Of a stretch of DNA of 64,000 bases, positions 53,559 to 60,430 are shown in pieces (position 1 is the stretch's first letter; each line of letters opens with the position of its first letter). Under the pieces are notes generated by a model. It made no database searches. It was not told the DNA's origin and saw only the letters and a list, made by a program, of their open reading frames with translations. Position numbers and translations under genes: made by a program. Source of the DNA: Furfurilactobacillus entadae (lineage in GTDB: Bacteria; Bacillota; Bacilli; Lactobacillales; Lactobacillaceae); NCBI RefSeq assembly GCF_045862745.1, contig NZ_BQXN01000012.1, positions 1 to 64,000 on the forward strand. Direction: 5' to 3'.

Positions 53559-53760
53559 GCCAAGAAGCACGCCAAGGTGTCGAATGTTGTGTGAGCCGTC
53601 GTGCAAAAGCGCAATCCTCACCCCCGACCGCACGTGGCCCCCTCGCTTCTGAGCGCAACGGTTCATACCCAACGTCTGGTTGGGCGCAGGCCAATGCAAA
53701 CAGTGGTGATCACCACGTGCCGCCTCTTGGTTGGGTCAACAGCAATGTTGGTCCTTTTTT
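53559..53760 (+). ncRNA. Unassigned structured RNA, about 200 nt
   Basis: Between ohrR and the next coding gene lies GC-rich, highly structured sequence with its own promoter and terminator. CCAAGA (53560-53565) pairs with TCTTGG (53725-53730), and GCAC (53567-53570) with GTGC (53717-53720), closing the molecule. Inside are the hairpins GTGAG...CTCAC, CGCT/AGCG (53644-53655), CCCAAC/GTTGGG (53668-53684) and the palindrome GTGGTGATCACCAC (53703-53716). Two C-rich stretches (CACCCCC, GGCCCCCTC) look single-stranded and could pair with Shine-Dalgarno sites. The RNA ends in stem GGGTCAACA-GCAA-TGTTGGTCC plus TTTTTT. I do not recognise it as RNase P, tmRNA, SRP or 6S RNA. A frame across it has no ribosome site and runs through the terminator. 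Confidence 0.7.
53733..53760 (+). terminator. Terminator of the structured RNA
   Basis: A 9-bp stem with GU pairs around a GCAA tetraloop, followed by six T. Confidence 0.88.
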
Positions 53761-53829
53761 AATGCCAACTATTCAGAGCGTCACTTAACGACTATGCTAC
53801 AATAAAGCCACGATTAAAGGAGGTTCACC

Positions 53830-54045
53830 ATGCGCCACATTATCACTGCCATTATTTTCCTACTTGCTGCCGCCATTTTTGGCGGGGTTGTCTGGATCAC
53901 GGAAATTCAGCACCTTACCGGTCTACCGTTAGCTGTCCTCTGGATCGGGGCCTTTTTGATAACGACCGGGCTCATTGCCTGGATTAAGATCTGGCAATTA
54001 CGACGCCACCAGCAAAAACAACAGGAGTCAACCACCCATGAATAA
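53830..54045 (+). CDS. Small two-helix membrane protein
   Basis: The 71-residue product has hydrophobic segments at about residues 4-24 and 32-54 and a basic Gln-rich cytosolic tail. AAAGGAGG precedes the ATG, and an extended -10 (TGCTACAAT) lies near 53795-53803. It overlaps the CPBP gene by eight bases. No family was recognised; the coupling suggests a joint membrane function. Confidence 0.75.
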   Translation: MRHIITAIIFLLAAAIFGGVVWITEIQHLTGLPLAVLWIGAFLITTGLIAWIKIWQLRRHQQKQQESTTHE

Positions 54046-54733
54046 ACCACTTGACGCGACCCAAACTTCCCGGTTTGACCGGATTATTGAGACCATCCTG
54101 CTCTGTTTGATGGTCCAGCTTCCCCCGATGCTTCTGTTATTTGCACCCAAAACAAGCTTCCATAATCCGAGTGGTTACGGGCTTCTCATCGCCTATTGGG
54201 CTCTCTTTGGCCTCTGTATTTGGATTGCATTCCGTCGGTTTCGGCACTGGTCTAATGAGCGGTTATTCCATGACTTTCACCTTCGCGATGTTGGAATTGC
54301 ACTACTTGCCTACGTTGTTATTTTAGTTGGTGAAAATGGTCTGATGGCTCTCCAACAACTACTTTACCATCAGCGGTCAACTGAAAATAATGATGCAATT
54401 GCAAGCATGCTCAAAACCAGTCCGGTCGCCCTCGTCGCCATCGTGGTCTCAACGGTTTCCCTCACCCCGTTTTTAGAGGAACTCGTTTTTCGTGGTGTAT
54501 TCACAAACCTCTTTTTTGATCAAACAAAACTATGGCCGAAGATCATTCTTTCAAGCATTCTCTTTTCTGCCGGCCATGCCTCTAGCAACGTCATTAGTTT
54601 CTTGATTTATTTCTTCATGGGTAGCGTCCTGGCCTTTGTCTACCAGCGAACACATAAACAATTTACGTCCGTTATGGTTCACTTTCTAATCAACGCAATG
54701 GCCATGAGCCAATTGTTACTGATACTCAAATAA
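54038..54733 (+). CDS. CPBP family intramembrane glutamic endopeptidase
   Basis: The product has 231 residues from ATG 54038 (CAGGAG upstream). It is multispanning, with the protease motif E-E-L-V-F-R near residues 147-152, followed by S-A-G-H-A-S near 181-186 and a late H-F-L-I-N-A. CPBP (CAAX, Abi) proteins cleave prenylated or membrane substrates; in lactic acid bacteria many act as bacteriocin immunity proteins, but no bacteriocin gene is seen here. Confidence 0.88.
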   Translation: MNKPLDATQTSRFDRIIETILLCLMVQLPPMLLLFAPKTSFHNPSGYGLLIAYWALFGLCIWIAFRRFRHWSNERLFHDFHLRDVGIALLAYVVILVGENGLMALQQLLYHQRSTENNDAIASMLKTSPVALVAIVVSTVSLTPFLEELVFRGVFTNLFFDQTKLWPKIILSSILFSAGHASSNVISFLIYFFMGSVLAFVYQRTHKQFTSVMVHFLINAMAMSQLLLILK

Positions 54734-54737
54734 CGTA

Positions 54738-54775
54738 AAAAACTGCCGTAAGCATCTAATGCTTACGGCAGTCTT
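54738..54775. terminator. Bidirectional terminator
   Basis: A perfect 13-bp stem (ACTGCCGTAAGCA, 54742-54754, with 54760-54772) between the convergent CPBP and PspC genes. Confidence 0.9.
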
Positions 54776-54784
54776 TAGTAGCGG

Positions 54785-55063
54785 TTATTGCCGCTTTTGG
54801 TCGGGGTCGGTAAACTCCCCGTCAAATGTGTTGGTTTCATCTTGATGATGGCTTTGCCGCGACCCATTTGACTGCGAATCATCCGCGTCTGGCATAACTA
54901 AGGCTGCAATAGCGTAAACCACCAGTCCTGTCCCGATGGATGATAAGATGAGGATACTCCCAATTACACGGGTCAACGCCTTGTCCCAGTTGAAGTATTC
55001 AGCAACCCCACCAAAAACACCGGCTAGCACCCTGTCATTTGATTTTGTTAATTGCTTTTTCAT
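54785..55063 (-). CDS. PspC domain protein
   Basis: The 92-residue product has the PspC start R-V-L-A-G-V-F-G-G-V-A-E-Y-F-N-W near residues 11-26, one membrane segment (about 36-57) and a hydrophilic His/Asp/Gln tail. PspC proteins sense membrane stress. Last gene of the PadR-DUF1700-DUF4097 operon. Confidence 0.9.
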   Translation of the reverse strand: MKKQLTKSNDRVLAGVFGGVAEYFNWDKALTRVIGSILILSSIGTGLVVYAIAALVMPDADDSQSNGSRQSHHQDETNTFDGEFTDPDQKRQ

Positions 55064-55088
55064 GGTTCAGTCCTCCTTCGTTGATTGT

Positions 55089-56000
55089 TTACTTAACTGA
55101 ATTATCACCATCATTGGTGTTCAATTGCAACCGATCTGCATTGGTTTCGTTTTGTTGCAATTGTCCACCATCACTGTTGGCCTGATCAAACAGTGCGTTA
55201 CCACCACTCGTATGCGAGATGATGTAACCCTTGCTATGATCCGCGCCAACCACCGTGTTGTCACCATCGTCATTAAAGACGCTCACAACCCCGGTAAAGC
55301 TCCCGTCATGCATCCGGAAATCACCATTATTTAGCTTGATCGTCCCCTGGTTCAAGGTCACGTTTTTCAGTGCAACATCATCGCTTGATGTGATTTGTGG
55401 ATTAGTTAACGTTACGTTTTCAACGTAAACACCATCGGCTTTGATGGTGGTTGGCTTTTTGATCGTCATGGTTTCCAAACTAACATCTGAATTTGAATTA
55501 ACCGTCAACTTTTTCGTTGAAACATCCGTCATCCGAATGCTGCCGTCATCATTGTGTGCATTGATCACGTTTAGTTTTGTTCCTCGAGGAACGGTCACAA
55601 CCACCGTCCGGTCGGCCATCTTTCCGTCATTAGCACTAAAGTTAATCAAACCACCCTCGTTGTTTTCAAACCCCCACTGGACGTGTTGGTTTTCACTGCG
55701 ATGTTGGGTGATTTTTAAAGTTTTACCTGTTTGTTCAACGGTTGGCAGTGCCTTACTTTCTCCACGCATTTGAACGCGAAACTGGTCGCCCTCTTTGACC
55801 CGCAGCTGACTTGACTTCAGGTTAACGGTCAATGTGTCGAATGCCTTAACGTGCTTCGTAACGGTTTTCGTTTGTGCTAACTCTGGTCGGAAGTTTTTAT
55901 TGTACGTCACGTCCCGAAAACTGTGCGTGATGGCGCCAATCATGATCAAAATCACCCCGACCACTAGGAACCAAATCCCAATCTTAAACGTTCGTTTCAT
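55089..56000 (-). CDS. DUF4097 family membrane-anchored beta-helix protein
   Basis: The 303-residue product has an N-terminal membrane helix (about residues 7-27) and an extracytoplasmic part of short repeated strands rich in Asn, Asp, Thr and Val (N-D-D-G, N-G-D-F, T-V-N-S-N-S-D), the pattern of DUF4097 (LiaG-like) beta-helix proteins. It follows the DUF1700 gene directly and probably reports or buffers envelope stress with it. Confidence 0.85.
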   Translation of the reverse strand: MKRTFKIGIWFLVVGVILIMIGAITHSFRDVTYNKNFRPELAQTKTVTKHVKAFDTLTVNLKSSQLRVKEGDQFRVQMRGESKALPTVEQTGKTLKITQHRSENQHVQWGFENNEGGLINFSANDGKMADRTVVVTVPRGTKLNVINAHNDDGSIRMTDVSTKKLTVNSNSDVSLETMTIKKPTTIKADGVYVENVTLTNPQITSSDDVALKNVTLNQGTIKLNNGDFRMHDGSFTGVVSVFNDDGDNTVVGADHSKGYIISHTSGGNALFDQANSDGGQLQQNETNADRLQLNTNDGDNSVK

Positions 56001-56001
56001 T

Positions 56002-56646
56002 TTATTGGTCCCCCTTTAGTTGCTTAGGCTGTTGCCGCCGGCTGCTCAATTTCCGGTAAATGAACCGAATGAAGTTTGCGGTCATTTGGATGAGAACCCG
56101 AATCAGGTAGTAGCATGCTGGAATCAGCATCAGCGCAATCCCTAGGCCAGTGAACCCAATTCCCAGGTAAGCTAGCCCGACAAACAAATGGGTAAACAAC
56201 AAGCTAAACCCGGTATAAAACGCCATTCCGGCGACAAAGATCCCGACCGCTAACAAGACTAAGGCCACGAAAATGCCGGTTCCAATTATGAGGGCGCAAA
56301 TAAACACGCACAGTAATAATAATGCCACAATCGCAATGGCCACCGGAATGGTCACCGGTGTCGATAAAACGGCCAAAATGATGAGCCACACCATGTTGGC
56401 GTTTGATCGTGGACTCCGCCGTTCACCCTTTTGCTCAGCTGTTTCATTTTCACGAATGGAGTAATCGGCTAGAACTTTCCGTGCCAGTTGCTTTGGCGTC
56501 CCCAGTTTTTCAATGATTGCATCCCCCGATGTCAATCCCGCATCGTTCACGTACTCCGTGTAAAAATCCATCACATCAGCACGTTCAGCCGCCGTTAAAT
56601 TATGCAACCGCCGTTCAAGTTCACTTAAATAGGCTTCACTTGTCAT
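56002..56646 (-). CDS. DUF1700 family membrane protein
   Basis: The 214-residue product has a conserved soluble N-terminus (Y-L-S-E-L-E-R-R-L, then D-F-Y-T-E-Y and L-G-T-P-K-Q-L-A), usual in the partners of PadR regulators, and four hydrophobic segments from about residue 85. It overlaps the padR-type gene by 11 bases. Its role is unknown; it may transmit an envelope signal. Confidence 0.88.
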   Translation of the reverse strand: MTSEAYLSELERRLHNLTAAERADVMDFYTEYVNDAGLTSGDAIIEKLGTPKQLARKVLADYSIRENETAEQKGERRSPRSNANMVWLIILAVLSTPVTIPVAIAIVALLLLCVFICALIIGTGIFVALVLLAVGIFVAGMAFYTGFSLLFTHLFVGLAYLGIGFTGLGIALMLIPACYYLIRVLIQMTANFIRFIYRKLSSRRQQPKQLKGDQ

Positions 56647-56983
56647 CGCCTTTTTCCCCCTTTGCTTGCATGTGTGCCGGTGGTAACAAGATTTTATCTA
56701 AACTATCTTTATAGGCGCCCCACTCATGCAATATTTCTGCTAACCGCTCACGACCAGCGGCTGTAATTTTATAATACCGGCGGTTTCGACCTTGAAATGG
56801 TTGATCATACGTTGTCAGCCAATCCTCTTTTCTTAACCGCCGCAAAACTGGATACATGGTTGATTCAGAAACCGTAATTGATTCCTGAATTCGTTGTGTT
56901 AAGGCGTAACCGTAATAATCTTCACGGCTAAGTAACGCAAGAACCATGCCATCCAGCAGTTCAGTACTGATTTGAATACTCAT
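56636..56983 (-). CDS. PadR family transcriptional regulator
   Basis: The product has 115 residues from ATG 56983 (AAGGAGG upstream). The winged helix has L-D-G-M-V-L-A-L-L, Y-G-Y-A-L-T-Q-R-I, E-S-T-M-Y-P-V-L-R-R-L and R-R-Y-Y-K-I-T-A-A-G, all standard for PadR. It should repress its own operon through the perfect palindrome upstream. Confidence 0.92.
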   Translation of the reverse strand: MSIQISTELLDGMVLALLSREDYYGYALTQRIQESITVSESTMYPVLRRLRKEDWLTTYDQPFQGRNRRYYKITAAGRERLAEILHEWGAYKDSLDKILLPPAHMQAKGEKGDDK

Positions 56984-57021
56984 CGCACTGGCCTCCTTGA
57001 CTGCGTTCTCTTTGTTTATGA

Positions 57022-57054
57022 CTATATTATATGTCATATAATATAAAAGTCAAT
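57022..57054 (-). promoter_or_regulatory. Promoter and 23-bp PadR-type operator
   Basis: The perfect 11-1-11 palindrome at 57022-57044 (arms TATATTATATG) covers the spacer and -10 box of a strong promoter: TTGACT (57054-57049), 16 bases, TATAAT on the minus strand. Repressor binding would exclude RNA polymerase. Confidence 0.8.
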
Positions 57055-57202
57055 CTAATATTCTTAATTAAATAGACGGCGCTCTCATTCTACTGAAGTT
57101 GTTCTGGCTATGATATAATTTATTTCATTATAATTAGCGTTTGGAAAGCTAAATTGCCGGCACCTTTATTGAACTCAATTCATTCTTCTGGAGGAATCAC
57201 TC

Positions 57203-57421
57203 ATGACTGCAACACTTTACTTCTTCATCTTTTTCGTCCTTTTTGTAATAAATAGCCTTATTTTTGGCGGGTTTTTAACGACCTATTTTATTGGGCGATT
57301 GACCACTACCAAGGCTGCTAAAACTACCGGTAAGTTGGGAATGATTATTGTCGGAAGTTTGACCGGTGTCCTACTAATTATCACGATAATTGCAGCCGTG
57401 ATTTTTTCGGCAGCAAACTAA
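57203..57421 (+). CDS. Small two-helix membrane protein
   Basis: The 72-residue product has hydrophobic segments at about residues 3-30 and 45-70, and a short basic loop (T-T-T-K-A-A-K-T-T-G-K). GGAGG precedes the ATG. No family recognised. It heads a run of three plus-strand genes with spacings of 25-28 bases. Confidence 0.7.
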   Translation: MTATLYFFIFFVLFVINSLIFGGFLTTYFIGRLTTTKAAKTTGKLGMIIVGSLTGVLLIITIIAAVIFSAAN

Positions 57422-57446
57422 CTCAACAAACAAAGGTGAGGTTAAC

Positions 57447-58031
57447 ATGAAAAGATTGGTGATATGGTTGATCACAGTTCTTAGTGTCGTCACGTTGGCA
57501 GCTGGTTGCTCCAAAGCTGCGGACCGTCCGCGCGCAACAAGCCACCAATCGACAACAGCCCGCACGGCTCACTTTCCAGCATCATTTAACAAGACCTGGT
57601 ATGGGATTAATGCCGACACAAAGAAGCTTGACCAGCTCACCTTTGCTGGTAATAAATTAATGAGTGGTGACACCACTGTCCTCATCCACACCGTTACAAA
57701 CCGGACAGCTGCTGATAAGGCGATTTTAAGCGGCAAACGGCAGGTAAGCACAACAAGCGAAAAAAATAAGCGCGATCACTGGGCGATTTACAGCTCAGTT
57801 ACTTATAAAGGACAACGGTGGATCAACCTCAAAGGTTGGTACCAGTCTGCCGGGGATGGTGACTTTTACCGGGTTGGTCAAGAAACAATCAACGGCAAAA
57901 AGACGCCCGTTCTCTTTGCCGCGGGTGGCGCGGATGTTTGGACGAATCAGCACTTCTATACCTCTAAACGACTGGCTAACCAAATGAAAGACCACCACTT
58001 TGAAGATGATCGCATTCAAAGTAATAATTAA
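57447..58031 (+). CDS. Lipoprotein of unknown function
   Basis: The 194-residue product has a signal peptide ending in lipobox L-A-A-G-C (Cys21), a short Ser/Thr/Arg linker and a domain with F-N-K-T-W-Y-G near residue 48 and several Trp/Tyr strands. A similar start pattern occurs in many small lactobacillar lipoproteins. AAAGGTGAGG lies upstream of the ATG. Confidence 0.8.
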   Translation: MKRLVIWLITVLSVVTLAAGCSKAADRPRATSHQSTTARTAHFPASFNKTWYGINADTKKLDQLTFAGNKLMSGDTTVLIHTVTNRTAADKAILSGKRQVSTTSEKNKRDHWAIYSSVTYKGQRWINLKGWYQSAGDGDFYRVGQETINGKKTPVLFAAGGADVWTNQHFYTSKRLANQMKDHHFEDDRIQSNN

Positions 58032-58059
58032 AATCTTATTAAAGGAAACGACATCAATC

Positions 58060-58833
58060 ATGACGAAAATTTCATTGCGTCGGGGTTATGACCTGCTGAT
58101 CGTCCTGCTAGCGATCACATCGATCGGACTCACCCTTTTCGACTTAACCGGTGAAATCAATCTTGCACAACCCCCATTTTCATTCATTGATAACACCATC
58201 TGGGCCCTCTTCGTGATTGACTACCTGAGTGGTCTAATGACCGCTGATTCAAAGCGCAGCTATGTTCGAACGCACATGCTAGATCTGCTAGCCATTATCC
58301 CGGTCAATTATATGTTTGCTCTCTTTCGTTTCTCACGCATCTTCCGAATCGTTCGTCTCTTTCGGATTTTCCGCATGGCAGGGGTGATTGGTAAACTTAA
58401 AAACAAACTGGCCGATTTTCTTAAAACGAACGGGTTCATTTACCTTCTGTACGCCAGCATCACCGTTATTCTTCTAGCGGCCTCCATCTACTCAACGGTT
58501 GAGAAAACGTCCTTCGGAAACGCCCTCTGGTGGTCCATCACCACGGCAACAACAGTGGGTTATGGTGACGTTTCGCCCCACACCGCGACTGGTAAGGCAG
58601 TCGCCATTGTCCTCATGCTGGTTGGTGTCGGGTTTGTGGGGATGTTGACCAGTACCCTCACAGCTTACTTTGCTCAAGGATCAACCCAGCAGGAAAAAGC
58701 AACAACCGAAGCACTCCTGACTGAGCTGAAGCAATTACAAGAACAAAACCAGCAACAACAAAAGCAGTTAACGGTTCTCACTAACAGCGTTCAAACATTA
58801 ACCGAATCCTTAAACGCAAAATCAACCAAATAA
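58060..58833 (+). CDS. Voltage-gated-type potassium channel
   Basis: The product has 257 residues from ATG 58060 (AAAGGAAA upstream). Its layout is that of a six-helix K+ channel: an Arg-rich S4 (R-F-S-R-I-F-R-I-V-R-L-F-R-I-F-R near residues 90-105), the pore helix, the selectivity filter T-T-V-G-Y-G-D near 165-171, S6 with a G-V-G-F hinge, and a Gln/Leu coiled-coil tail for tetramer assembly. It should conduct K+ across the cytoplasmic membrane. Confidence 0.92.
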   Translation: MTKISLRRGYDLLIVLLAITSIGLTLFDLTGEINLAQPPFSFIDNTIWALFVIDYLSGLMTADSKRSYVRTHMLDLLAIIPVNYMFALFRFSRIFRIVRLFRIFRMAGVIGKLKNKLADFLKTNGFIYLLYASITVILLAASIYSTVEKTSFGNALWWSITTATTVGYGDVSPHTATGKAVAIVLMLVGVGFVGMLTSTLTAYFAQGSTQQEKATTEALLTELKQLQEQNQQQQKQLTVLTNSVQTLTESLNAKSTK

Positions 58834-58874
58834 AGCATGAACAACGTCGACCATGATGTTGTTCATGCTTTATT
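58829..58874. terminator. Bidirectional terminator
   Basis: A perfect 17-bp stem (58829-58845 with 58858-58874, AAAGCATGAACAAC core) overlapping the end of the channel gene. Confidence 0.88.
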
Positions 58875-58894
58875 GATTCCCGTTTATTAAATGG

Positions 58895-59466
58895 TTACAC
58901 ACCACTCGCCCACCTATGGCGATTAAATCCAAATGACATCATTGATAAAAACACTGCGATCAGTGTTGCTGGTGGAAAAATGGTCATCGTTAGGACCAAC
59001 CCGATTATCTTGATTGTAATGTCAAGCACCACTGCGGCATCCGAAATTGTGTATAACAATCCTAAATGCACATCCTCATTGGCCACGTTAATCGAATGTG
59101 AAATCCCCAGGTTCGAAAACGTCACTGCCAGCACAATGACGCCGTAAACACTCTGTGCCACAGCATTTTGAAAGTTATCAGCAACTAACGCTGTCGTATA
59201 TGGGAAAAATGAAGCGAAAAAGAGCATTAATAAACTATAAATAATTGTTTGCGTACTGACCTTCTTAATTTTGACCCAGCTATTATGATGCGTAGTCCAC
59301 ATAAGCCCTAACCAAAAAATGTGAGCGTATACGCAAAGAAGTTTAGTCTTAGCGCCCACAATCCAGCGATTGTAACGTGGGTCGGCTTTTTTAATTCTAA
59401 CACAAGAATTGTCATGATAATTGCCAGCACCGCGTCAGTGAATGCGGCCAAACGGTCCTTATCCAT
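58895..59466 (-). pseudogene. TMEM175-like potassium channel, frameshifted
   Basis: From ATG 59466 the frame reads M-D-K-D-R-L-A-A-F-T-D-A-V-L-A-I-I-M-T-I and continues to about 59315. This is the R-x-x-x-F-S/T-D filter helix of prokaryotic TMEM175 (DUF1211) channels. It then meets a stop, while the family sequence W-L-G-L-M-W-T-T-H-H continues in another frame down to 58895. The switch lies at a run of six A (59314-59319, T on the coding strand); seven would restore one 190-residue protein. Either a one-base deletion inactivated the gene, or the run was miscalled or is phase variable. Confidence 0.85.
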
Positions 59467-59599
59467 GGTCAAGGTTCCTCATTTCTCTTAAAATTAGTTA
59501 TCCGCAATCAAGTTAATAGTACCAATGATGTTCGCCGTTTAAAACGTCAACGCATGGCATCATTCAGTAAATCAATACTCATTGCGCCATCGTTTAGTG

Positions 59600-59682
59600 T
59601 ATTATAGTGACATCAGAAACGCGTCACGCCTAATTTTGGGGTGCGTCAGTCAGGTCTGTGATTAAACCCGTTTCTGATGATA
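59600..59682 (+). other. Structured 5' leader of the lipoprotein gene
   Basis: A TATTATA -10 (59600-59606) precedes CATCAGAAACG (59611-59621), which pairs perfectly with CGTTTCTGATG (59669-59679). Between them are at least two smaller helices (CACGCC with GGGGTG; TCA...TGA). The closed multi-branched fold at the transcript start looks like a riboswitch or protein-binding leader. I do not recognise a known class. Confidence 0.45.
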
Positions 59683-59719
59683 AAAACTTTTACCATTAAC
59701 TTATCTTCGGGGAGTTCCA

Positions 59720-60229
59720 ATGAAAAAAACACTTGGCCTAGCCATCGTAATGCTGTGCCTGCTAATTCTCACAGCCTGTGGTGCTGCCAATCATCCTAAC
59801 GGCAGTTATAATTCACAATCAATTTCGACGAGTCAGGTTCATGTCAGTAACGATCGATCAAAACAATCAAATGCACAATCAGTAACATCACAAGAATCGA
59901 CCCCCGTTGATTCCGCATCAACATCATCCATCACAGGGGTCAGTCGTGGACTACTCGGTAAGAGTTATCGTGTCACCCCCATTCAGTATGACGGTGAGGC
60001 TACTGACAAGGCCATGACCGCGAACAAAGCCCCGCAAAACCTGGTTCATGATTCGGCGATGCTCATTCGTTTCGACAGTGACTCTTCTGCCATGATCAAG
60101 GGGATCGGAAGTTACAATCCGTCTAGTAGCATCGACTACACGATCACGAAAGACACCATTCACATTGCTAATTTTGATATTCCGTACACTAATGATGGTG
60201 ATTCGGTTTCCTTTGGGACGTGGACGTAG
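59720..60229 (+). CDS. Lipoprotein, probably truncated by an in-frame stop
   Basis: The 169-residue product has a signal peptide with lipobox L-T-A-C (Cys20), a Ser/Gln/Asn-rich linker (about 24-75) and a domain with G-K-S-Y-R-V, I-R-F-D and D-Y-T-I-T. It ends at TAG 60227-60229, but the same frame goes on for 20 codons (T-D-Q-T-G-H-T-I-T-W-Q-V) to TAA at 60290-60292. The extension reads like the natural end of the beta domain. The TAG is thus likely a nonsense change; loss of the last strands may spoil the fold. GGGGAG lies upstream of the ATG. Confidence 0.75.
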   Translation: MKKTLGLAIVMLCLLILTACGAANHPNGSYNSQSISTSQVHVSNDRSKQSNAQSVTSQESTPVDSASTSSITGVSRGLLGKSYRVTPIQYDGEATDKAMTANKAPQNLVHDSAMLIRFDSDSSAMIKGIGSYNPSSSIDYTITKDTIHIANFDIPYTNDGDSVSFGTWT

Positions 60230-60348
60230 ACAGATCAAACAGGCCACACGATCACTTGGCAAGTTAGCCCGGTTGATGGCGTCACTTTCTAAAAAACCTC
60301 GCTTTTGCAGCAGAAGCACGACCCAGTCACCCTTTTTCAGTCCAAACA

Positions 60349-60404
60349 AATAACGTGAACGCTCACGGCGAAAAACTGCCATTAAGCGTTCACGTTATTT
60401 TAAT
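60349..60404. terminator. Terminator between the lipoprotein and adhesin genes
   Basis: A 15-bp stem AATAACGTGAACGCT (60349-60363) with its complement (60385-60399), loop 21 bases, T-rich flank. Confidence 0.8.
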
Positions 60405-60430
60405 CTCGGTAAATCACCATTTATCAGTCA

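Noticed and set aside
53591..53788. Plus-strand reading frame across the structured RNA
   Set aside because: No ribosome site, non-ATG start, Pro/Ser-rich random-like sequence, and it runs through the strong terminator at 53733-53760.
54038..54733. Bacteriocin immunity locus
   Set aside because: The CPBP protein fits the fold of immunity proteins, but no double-glycine peptide or export gene was found around it.
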